64,000 bases of DNA from Symsagittifera roscoffensis (lineage: Eukaryota; Xenacoelomorpha; Acoela; Convolutidae), in NCBI RefSeq assembly GCF_963678635.1, contig NC_087071.1, positions 35,953,680-36,017,679 of the forward strand, read 5' to 3'. Below are positions 56,986-64,000 of the stretch, piece by piece; position 1 is the first letter of the stretch; every line of letters starts with the position of its first letter. The notes under the pieces are model-generated. The model did not search any database. It saw only the letters and a list, made by a program, of their open reading frames with translations, and was not told the DNA's origin. Both the position numbers and the translations under genes were made by a program.

Positions 56986-59900
56986 CTATGACACTGTTAT
57001 TTCCTCTAAACCCACTACTTCCTCCACTATTTTCTTTAGATCTATCCTATCCACTACAAAGTCGTCACCGTAAGGATTGTATTTCTTTCTTAGTCTCGTC
57101 CCGTCTTTCTGACGAGTCTGCATCGTGAACGGAAGATCTGGTTCCATGTTCTTGGGAACCTCTGTCTGTTCGGAATCCTGCCAATCTTCCTCTGCGTAGG
57201 GCAAGGTTTCATCGTCCGCTTCGATCTGTTCGTTTGGATCCAGGTCCAATGGTGTATCCGTACCTTCCTCTACGACTTCGTTTCCATCGTTCTTCTCCCT
57301 GGTGCCTTTTTCATTGACCTCACAAGCAGGATCCATCATTAGATAATCCCCTTCTTCCATGTCTGCAGGTATACACCAGTCTTCTGTCGATGGATTGTGT
57401 GGCTTGATGCTCTCGTAGTGGGCGGCTCGGCCAGTACTCAGTCTATAAAAGCGTCCCTCTTGGTGCACCTCGGTAATCATGAAGGGTCCCCTCCACTTCT
57501 TCAGAAGCTTTTTTGTCCCTTTCGGTGGTATAACGTTCTGAAATACCCATACGTAGTCTCCCACCGAGTAAGCCTTTGCACCAGCTGCTTTCTTGTCGAA
57601 TCTTTTCCTCTGCCTTGCCTGTGCCTGCTGAGTGTTTCGTCTACACAAGTCGTTCAACTCCTGTTGGCGTCTGATCACATCCCTCACGTAGACCTGTGGG
57701 GATGTTTTCTTTCCCTCATACTCTGGGTAGAAGAATGTCAAGGGTAAAGACTTCTCGTGTCCCGTCAGCATCATGTGTGGACTGACTCCAGTGGTGGAGT
57801 GTTGCGTGCTGTTATAAGCTCCCATCACCTGTGGAAGGTATCTGTCCCAATCGGTCATGTACCTGGAACAATATACCCTCAGCATCGACACTAACGTCCT
57901 ATTCTGTCTTTCCACTAAGCCATTCGTCTGAGGGTGGTATGTCGTGGAGTGAGCCTGCGCGACTTGTGACCGTCTCATAAGCTCTTTCGTAAGCTCGCCT
58001 ACGAAAGCCGTTCCATTGTCCGATTGAAACGTCATTGGACATCCGTGTCTTGCTATCCACGTATTGATCAGGTGGTCGCATGTCTCTTCCGCCGAGGCAG
58101 TTATGCAGGGCACGGCCTCTGCATACTTCGTGAAGTGATCTATCATGACCAAGACTTGGTTGTAACCGCTGTCTGTCATGCATATCTTCTGGTGATCTAT
58201 CTGCACCACCTCGTTGAATTCAGACGACTCAATTGATTGTAAAGGAAATCGCAACTTCCTAGGATCCTTGACCTGTTGGCATGACAGACATGCTGTCACC
58301 CATTTCTCGCATGCCTTTTTCATCCCAGGCCACTCAAAGCGCTTCAGGATCCTCTGATACACTTTGTCGATCCCTTGATGGCCCATCTGATCATGCGACC
58401 TGAATAATAGTTCTGTCTGATAGAGTTGCGGCAATACTATCGCGTTATATTTGTATAAGACCTTGTCTTCTTCTCTTCTCCTGCAAGCCACGATCCCGTC
58501 CTTGTTCAGATATAATCTCCCCTCCTTCTGCATGAAGTATTGTCTCAGGATCCTATAGCTGTCTTCTTCCAGGTCACCTTTGTCAGGTGCACCATTTTCT
58601 ATCCACCTTTTTAGGTTGCTTGTCATGCGATCATTTCTCTGCGCCCTTAGAAGGTCCGAGAGTCTGTATCTCGCCTTCAAGTACGTCTTCATGACTCTCA
58701 TCTGACTGTTCAGCTCGTTGGGCTGATGTGTGTCTTCTTCCATCTTAACGCACCAAATCTTCGCCAACGGTTGTGTTTCTTGTTGAAACGGCTGAAGATC
58801 AGTCCTGACTACCTCTTTCTGCGGCAACAGGCTTATCGAACGTTTCGATACCGCTATCGTTTCTAAGTCATCCGCTGCGTTGTCAAAGACTCTTTCGCTT
58901 GGTATTAGGTAGCGATCACTGTCAGGATCCTGGTACACCTCTCTGTCCAGGTTTCTCGCCCGAGTTTCCACTAGTAGCGTGTGTATCGCCAGTTCTGACA
59001 GTTCTGATCCCAAGGTCGAATCCCTGTCTGAATAGGTGTTCATTCTCGAGCTTTCTGACTTATCATCCGTCGAAGGTGTTGTGCTGGAGACTGCACGCTC
59101 CTCCAGATCATGTCCGTATTTCCTTCGCATCCATCTGAACTCCCCGGACAAAACTTTGTTCTCTAGGTCCTGTTTCTCATCAGGAATTTTCTCGTCTATC
59201 TCGGACTCCCCGGACAAATTTCCTTGTCCCGGGTGTTGATCTTGTGATCGCTGGTTTTTCTCCTTATCCTTCTCCCCGGACAAATAGTCTTGCAGCAGAT
59301 TTTGTTTTACAACTCCACCCTCTTTATCCCGGTCTACAAAGGTGACAGTTTTCTTTTGCTTGCCGCTCTCCCGTCCTTTCTGTCCGTAAGAAGTACTGGT
59401 TAAAATCTCTTGGGGTGTTGAGGATACTAGTTGCTGAACTATTGTCCTACAATCCCTCTTGTTCTCTTCGTGCTGTTGTCTGGACGGCATGATCTTCACT
59501 TTCTCACTGACTGTTAGCGATGCCACTGCTGCTGTCCACTCGGGGTCATCTCTGGTCACTTCTCTTTCTAACAATCCACCCAGTATCCGCATCACTTGTG
59601 GTGTGACTTGCACCGTTTTATCCAATAATGAGAGGCTGTTTATATTCATGCGAGAGAGTTCTTGCTGTACCAGGTTCGAGCGCAGCAACAAATCCAAGGG
59701 GACCGGGTCCTCCCTTGACAGGATCTTTATCTCGGCTGCTTTCTCTACAGGTAACTCAGGATGCCCCGGAATTGGATGTCCAGACTTATCCAACCATCTC
59801 GTTAAGGGAAGCGCTTCATAAGTTTCTTTGTCCAGAAACGAGAATCCCTCCTTTACTTCCGCCTGATTGGCCTGCTTCTGCTCCAATCTTTCATAGAACT

Positions 59901-62205
59901 CAGTTTTCTTGCTGAGACTGTCAGCATTCTGATGTTTATCACGCATCCTGTGTTCGATTATCATATGGTAGCCATCCAGTCTTACTATCCATCTACCAAT
60001 ATAACTCTGATCCATCGAGTAGGTCTTCAACCAGGATAACGCTCTGTTGTCCACGCGTAACTTGAAGGGAGCGCTCCCCAAGTATGCACGGTACTTCTCC
60101 ACGAAGGTAACTACTGCAAACATTTCTGCTTTTGGTGCGCCATATTTCATCTCTGTGTCACTCAAGACTTTGCTGCCGTATGCAATGGGACGGAGGACTG
60201 TTCTTCCGTTCCATTCTTGCTCTTGATGCAATATTCCTGAGATGGCCACCACCGATGCGTCTGTGTCAAGAACATACATGCCCTTTTCTGTAGGCATGCC
60301 CAGCACTGGCGCTTCGCACAGTTCCCGCTTTATGTTCTCGAAAGCAACTTGTGCCTCATCGTTCCATTCGAACTTTTTCCCTTTGTTGCGCATCAGCTTC
60401 TGCATCGGGTACACCTTGTCCGCGTATCCTTTTATGAATTCTCGGTAGTAATTGGCAAACCCTAGGAAGCTCATGAGCTGTGTGTCCGTTCTAGGAGCTT
60501 TCCATGTCAGCACAGCCTCTACTGCTTCTGGATCTGGCCTCACACCATGCCTGTCCACCATTCTTCCCAGGTACTTGATCGAATCCCTAAGGATTTCACA
60601 TTTCGATGGTTTGCATTTCAAGCCTGCTCTTTTCATACATCCGAAGACCTCATCGAGTCGATCAATGTGATCCTCCAGGGTTGGTGTCGCTATGACTACG
60701 TCATCCACGTAGCACATCAAGAGATTCCCGTACTTTTTGGTCACTCCTGTCAAAGCCTGAGCCATCAGCCTTTGAAAGGTTGCTGTTGCATTGCACAAGC
60801 CGAAGGGCATCCTCTTCCACTGGTACAACCCCAATTCGCACGCGAATCCGGTTTTCTCCCTGTCCTTCTTTCGCAGAGGAACCTGCCAGAAGGCAGAACC
60901 CAAGTCCAACGTGGTGAAGAACTTTGCATCACCAAGTTTGGATAGGCTCTCGTCTATTCGCGGTATCGGGTACGCATCTTTAATCGTTACCGCGTTCAAG
61001 TAACGAAAGTCGCAACAAAATCTAAGCTGCCCCCCTTTCTTTTTCGCCATTACTACTCCGCAAGCCCATGGTGATTTCGAGGGTTCTATCATGTCGTATT
61101 CAAGCAACATTTCTATTTCCGCTCGGCACGCTTCCGATTTATGTGGCGTCATTCGCCTTGCGCCTTCCCTATGGGGAACGGCGCCCTCTTCTAGTTCGAT
61201 TTCGTGTTCGACGAAATTACAGCAACCGATGTCCGCCTTATGTTTTGAAAATACTTCGGCGTTCCGATCTAGGAGGTCCCGCAATTTTTCAAAATCTCCC
61301 TCACCTATTTTTCCTATTAAATGTTCTATTTCTGGCAAAACCGGTTTGTCAGAATCTAGTTCATATGACGAGGGGCGTTCCGGAAAATTCGAGCAGCTTG
61401 ATAAGCCGTCGTCCGTTTCGGATTTCATTGAAAACAATTTACGAATAGATTTTAATTCATCAATCCTCTTTAAAATTTTATCTTTATTGGCATGATAAGG
61501 ACAGTCTTTCACACTATATTTCTTCAAGTTTTGTGTCTCTTCATAGTCGGTCCTCATCGGCAATGCGTAACCAAGCTTCTTTCCACGCTGGATTGAAACC
61601 GTGGTGTCCAGTGTGTTCAACAACACACTGACACACAGTCCGTTTCGCGTTACCGAGAAGCTCCGGCCTAAAATCACCGAACTCTGACTATTTGGATTCG
61701 GTACTAAGCAAACCTGTTTGCTATCACTTAACGAATTTAAATTTCTCATTCTAAAAATTGCTACTACAGCTTGTCCTGGTTGTAATTTTACTTTTCTATC
61801 CAAAAAAACTGGTACCTTATTCTCATCTGTTATTATCCTATTAATTGGTCTCTTAACATACTTTCGGTCCGGGTTTCTAATCCGTATTAGACCGTTGTTC
61901 AAGTCAATCATCACGTCAAAATTCCCGACAAAATCTCTGCCCAAGATGAATTGGTCGGCGTCGTCCAGATTCTCTACCACCAGGAAGCTCATCCAAAGGT
62001 TCCGTCCTCCCATGTGAAGGACCGTCACCGGTGTTCTTCCGGCTACGTAGATAGCTCCTCGATTTGCAGCGGCTAGTCGGAGATTCGTAGGAATCAAATC
62101 TTCCCGCGTGAAGCCCATTCTCTCCCAGGTTTTTATTGGCATCACACTCACCACCGCGCCTGTGTCCAGAAGCCCTGTGACTCCGATTTTTATGTTCCGT
62201 TGGTG
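56986..62205 (-). CDS. pol: pol of element R: protease, RT, RNase H, integrase
   Basis: One open frame of over 1,730 codons. Counting from 62154: protease DTGA just before residue 1; RT with GQLRFCCDFRYLNAV, FFTTLDLGSAFWQ (~411) and CYVDDVVIA (~481); RNase H with VLDTDASVVA (~628), APKAEMFAV and LRVDNRALSW; a Ser/Glu-rich linker with three LSGE repeats (59130-59285); integrase HHCC zinc finger (H and H in HDQMGHQGIDKVY region, CLSCQQ), catalytic Asp in VVQIDHQK (~1317), Asp in SDNG (~1378), Glu in LVERQNRT (~1415); and WRGPFMI near ~1555, resembling the GPY/F module. All catalytic residues are present. The frame opens at 62205 and overlaps the gag end by 16 nt in another phase. Confidence 0.93.
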   Translation of the reverse strand, partial: HQRNIKIGVTGLLDTGAVVSVMPIKTWERMGFTREDLIPTNLRLAAANRGAIYVAGRTPVTVLHMGGRNLWMSFLVVENLDDADQFILGRDFVGNFDVMIDLNNGLIRIRNPDRKYVKRPINRIITDENKVPVFLDRKVKLQPGQAVVAIFRMRNLNSLSDSKQVCLVPNPNSQSSVILGRSFSVTRNGLCVSVLLNTLDTTVSIQRGKKLGYALPMRTDYEETQNLKKYSVKDCPYHANKDKILKRIDELKSIRKLFSMKSETDDGLSSCSNFPERPSSYELDSDKPVLPEIEHLIGKIGEGDFEKLRDLLDRNAEVFSKHKADIGCCNFVEHEIELEEGAVPHREGARRMTPHKSEACRAEIEMLLEYDMIEPSKSPWACGVVMAKKKGGQLRFCCDFRYLNAVTIKDAYPIPRIDESLSKLGDAKFFTTLDLGSAFWQVPLRKKDREKTGFACELGLYQWKRMPFGLCNATATFQRLMAQALTGVTKKYGNLLMCYVDDVVIATPTLEDHIDRLDEVFGCMKRAGLKCKPSKCEILRDSIKYLGRMVDRHGVRPDPEAVEAVLTWKAPRTDTQLMSFLGFANYYREFIKGYADKVYPMQKLMRNKGKKFEWNDEAQVAFENIKRELCEAPVLGMPTEKGMYVLDTDASVVAISGILHQEQEWNGRTVLRPIAYGSKVLSDTEMKYGAPKAEMFAVVTFVEKYRAYLGSAPFKLRVDNRALSWLKTYSMDQSYIGRWIVRLDGYHMIIEHRMRDKHQNADSLSKKTEFYERLEQKQANQAEVKEGFSFLDKETYEALPLTRWLDKSGHPIPGHPELPVEKAAEIKILSREDPVPLDLLLRSNLVQQELSRMNINSLSLLDKTVQVTPQVMRILGGLLEREVTRDDPEWTAAVASLTVSEKVKIMPSRQQHEENKRDCRTIVQQLVSSTPQEILTSTSYGQKGRESGKQKKTVTFVDRDKEGGVVKQNLLQDYLSGEKDKEKNQRSQDQHPGQGNLSGESEIDEKIPDEKQDLENKVLSGEFRWMRRKYGHDLEERAVSSTTPSTDDKSESSRMNTYSDRDSTLGSELSELAIHTLLVETRARNLDREVYQDPDSDRYLIPSERVFDNAADDLETIAVSKRSISLLPQKEVVRTDLQPFQQETQPLAKIWCVKMEEDTHQPNELNSQMRVMKTYLKARYRLSDLLRAQRNDRMTSNLKRWIENGAPDKGDLEEDSYRILRQYFMQKEGRLYLNKDGIVACRRREEDKVLYKYNAIVLPQLYQTELLFRSHDQMGHQGIDKVYQRILKRFEWPGMKKACEKWVTACLSCQQVKDPRKLRFPLQSIESSEFNEVVQIDHQKICMTDSGYNQVLVMIDHFTKYAEAVPCITASAEETCDHLINTWIARHGCPMTFQSDNGTAFVGELTKELMRRSQVAQAHSTTYHPQTNGLVERQNRTLVSMLRVYCSRYMTDWDRYLPQVMGAYNSTQHSTTGVSPHMMLTGHEKSLPLTFFYPEYEGKKTSPQVYVRDVIRRQQELNDLCRRNTQQAQARQRKRFDKKAAGAKAYSVGDYVWVFQNVIPPKGTKKLLKKWRGPFMITEVHQEGRFYRLSTGRAAHYESIKPHNPSTEDWCIPADMEEGDYLMMDPACEVNEKGTREKNDGNEVVEEGTDTPLDLDPNEQIEADDETLPYAEEDWQDSEQTEVPKNMEPDLPFTMQTRQKDGTRLRKKYNPYGDDFVVDRIDLKKIVEEVVGLEEITVS

Positions 62206-64000
62206 TCAAGCAGGTGTGCTGTCACATCTGCTTCATATCTAATATGTACCGCGTCTTGTTCCATCATGGCGTCATGGCCTATCCTGCGGACTTTGAGTTC
62301 CTCTTCACCCAAATAGATCTGCCCCATTTGGTCATCATCTGTTGTTATGTAAGTCCTGGTGTAGATGCTGATTCCATCCACGTTCAGCATTATTTGATAC
62401 GGCCCATAGACCTCCAAGTAGCGTCCATGAAGTTTCTTCATGCGAGGGCCACCCGTCGTTAGTAGTGCTCGCACAGCTCTCGACTCAGTGCGTGGCTCCA
62501 CCTGCCTCAGATAATCTGCATATGTGTCCAAATGCATTAAAGTGAACTCTGATGGTTCACTCAAATTTCTTATTACCTGGTGTCCAGCCACTGAGATTAT
62601 CGACTGTATCTTCTTTCCCTGCGGCGCCATGCCGAACCTCTTACCGGAGATCACTTTAAGTTTCATATCTAAACTTCTTGGTGTTTTCGTCTCTTCGAAC
62701 TCCGTTGCCTCGAAGGTATTCAGTTGCTCCTGAAGCTTTTCATTTTCCAGTTCAAGTTTCACTTTTTGTTCGATCTCTTTCGTCACCAATTCCTGCTGTA
62801 CTCTATTTAGAGCATCCTTTGCGGCTGCCTTATAATCGATCTTGAAGTCATCGGCCGCAGTTGCTGGTTCCGGTTCACGTGCTTCTTCTGTTACTGCTTG
62901 CATTTTCTTTGCCGCCAGCTCTTGAGGTTTGTCCTTCCTGCGTGCCTCTGCTTCGCTCAAAAGTCGAGCCTTGCTTGCTTTCACTCCTGACAAAGCTTCT
63001 TCATGCCTTGGATGCTTGATGTCTGCCACTGCATCCCAGAATTGCGGACAATCTGATTTAAAATGACCTTCCAAGTTACAAAAGAAACACCTCGGGCCGA
63101 ATTTCGCAATTACTCCTCTCATGAAATCCTCATGATCCAACTCTGACGCATCTTCGTCCTCGAGGCTAAAGCCTATTGCTTTCATGCCTTGTTTGTAAGC
63201 TGGGCATGCTGACACATGATGGTCTGTTGAACTGCAATTAGCACAAGAACGTCTCTTGTCCATATCGTCCCTCGGTTTGTACCAATTGTTCCCTTGGTTC
63301 GCTGGTCCGTTGTTAAAATTGCCATAATTGTTCTTGTAATATCCAGATCTCGAAGGAGGTTTCAACAAAAGATACTCTTTTGATTTGAGCCTCAACTCCT
63401 CCGGTGTTGGCGCATTAGTTGATAGTGGTGTGTAATGCGTTGCTAGCATCGTACGAAGTTCATCATTTTTCACACCATCGATGAATTTTGAGGCTACGGC
63501 CAGGTTCATCCTTCGGTTTGACTCATCCGGTTGGCTGCGTCTTCTCAGCATTTCCAAATCATCGAGAAACTTGTCTATTGTTTCATCTTCTCGTTGCCTC
63601 CGTTTCTCGAAGCGCATCATCGCCTGGTGCCCCTGCACCCCTGATCCGAAATGGTTTAACAAGATTTCGAAGATTTTCTCAGCAGTGTCACGTTGATACT
63701 GTTTCTTGGCCATGACACAGTTCAGGGCTGTCCCTTCTAAGTTGCTGGTGAGCGCGCTGCATTCCTGTCTCTCCGACAAGTCCTCTTCCTCGAAATGCAG
63801 CTTCATTACCTCTATCCAGGTATCAATACAGCCATCAGATTCGTCCTTGTAGCATCTTGGCTTCTTAAAGACTCTTCTGGACTTTTCACTGCGTTCATTG
63901 GTTCTAGATAACCGCGTCAGGAATGTCTCCAAAGACCTGTTCAGGGGTTCAAATGCTGTGGCCATTGCCGTAGCATCCCTTGAGTGTCCCGCCTGAGTGT
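62190..64000 (-). CDS. gag: gag of element R, C-terminal part (continues beyond window)
   Basis: Open to the right edge of the window. It contains a Retrotrans_gag-like helical core (about 63900-63500; CYKDESDGCIDTWIEVMKL, LLNHFGSGVQGHQAM) and two C-x2-C-x4-H-x4-C zinc knuckles, CANCSSTDHHVSAC (about 63210-63250) and CFFCNLEGHFKSDC (about 63050-63095), for genomic RNA binding. A charged coiled-coil-like stretch (QQELVTKEIEQKVKLELEN) and a conserved domain before the protease (ISGKRFGMAPQ, RAVRALLTTGGPRM) follow. It ends at TAA 62190, 16 nt into the pol frame. In L gag and protease share one frame here, so the stop seems due to a single-base loss in the A-run. Confidence 0.9.
   Translation of the reverse strand, partial: TQAGHSRDATAMATAFEPLNRSLETFLTRLSRTNERSEKSRRVFKKPRCYKDESDGCIDTWIEVMKLHFEEEDLSERQECSALTSNLEGTALNCVMAKKQYQRDTAEKIFEILLNHFGSGVQGHQAMMRFEKRRQREDETIDKFLDDLEMLRRRSQPDESNRRMNLAVASKFIDGVKNDELRTMLATHYTPLSTNAPTPEELRLKSKEYLLLKPPSRSGYYKNNYGNFNNGPANQGNNWYKPRDDMDKRRSCANCSSTDHHVSACPAYKQGMKAIGFSLEDEDASELDHEDFMRGVIAKFGPRCFFCNLEGHFKSDCPQFWDAVADIKHPRHEEALSGVKASKARLLSEAEARRKDKPQELAAKKMQAVTEEAREPEPATAADDFKIDYKAAAKDALNRVQQELVTKEIEQKVKLELENEKLQEQLNTFEATEFEETKTPRSLDMKLKVISGKRFGMAPQGKKIQSIISVAGHQVIRNLSEPSEFTLMHLDTYADYLRQVEPRTESRAVRALLTTGGPRMKKLHGRYLEVYGPYQIMLNVDGISIYTRTYITTDDDQMGQIYLGEEELKVRRIGHDAMMEQDAVHIRYEADVTAHLLDTNGT

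Larger units (their letters stand above)
44954..64000 (-). mobile_element. Giant Ty3/gypsy LTR retrotransposon 'R', 5' end outside window
   Basis: Minus-strand element with 3' LTR, PPT, 3' UTR, ORF2, macro-like frame, pol and the C-terminal part of gag in view: 19.05 kb. By comparison with L, about 5.7 kb (LTR, leader, gag N-terminus) should lie beyond 64000, giving about 24.8 kb. It is inserted in ORF2 of Q; the adjacent 5 bp at its 3' end (CTAGT, 44949-44953 plus strand) are the expected target duplication. Only four reading-frame breaks are seen: at gag/pol, pol/macro, within ORF2 at 48985 and near 47455. Confidence 0.9.

Noticed and set aside
62190-62205. Programmed -1 frameshift between gag and pol
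   Set aside because: No slippery heptamer in the 16-nt overlap, and L has gag and protease in the same frame.

Overview
The window is a block of animal nuclear DNA made almost entirely of transposable elements; I see no convincing host gene. The elements are animal types: a Penelope-like element, a LINE with an APE endonuclease and a 2A peptide, and Ty3/gypsy LTR elements. Intergenic DNA is AT-rich. I read it as an invertebrate genome and cannot name the phylum; no tRNA, rRNA or CRISPR array was recognised.

Left 11 kb: a 30-bp minisatellite, a fold-back element, a degenerate satellite of ~150-bp units carrying a 1,245-bp tandem duplication, a decayed Penelope-like element on the minus strand, MITE-like inverted repeats, and a decayed reverse-transcriptase gene on the minus strand.

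11117-36776 is a complete but decayed giant Ty3/gypsy element ('L', plus strand, 25.7 kb). Two 879-bp LTRs bound a candidate PBS, a 3.4-kb repeat-rich leader, gag, protease, RT and RNase H, a truncated integrase, and a second coding block of nearly 9 kb (ORF2). A 3,460-bp segment covering the end of ORF2 and the 3' UTR is tandemly duplicated inside it.

36777-43357 holds fragments of the same LTR family in opposite orientations around a decayed CR1/L2-like LINE (minus strand). 43358-44953 is the 3' end of an older giant element ('Q'). A third element ('R', minus strand, 44954 to beyond the right edge) is inserted in Q's ORF2. R is far better preserved: gag, a 1,700-codon pol, a divergent macro-like domain in frame behind one TAG, then ORF2, an ancestrally continuous frame of about 2,980 codons now read as pieces of 2,219, 505 and 254 residues.

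The main discovery is this family: Ty3/gypsy elements of about 24-25 kb with (i) a Gag-Pol-macro polyprotein, (ii) a giant ORF2 with coiled coil, an SGNH hydrolase domain carrying all catalytic residues, a second degenerate SGNH-like region and a long conserved C-terminal part unlike any family I recognise, (iii) a conserved candidate splice acceptor 75-80 nt before the ORF2 ATG, and (iv) polypurine-tract-like sequences repeated inside pol. Comparing L with R supports protein-level conservation throughout.
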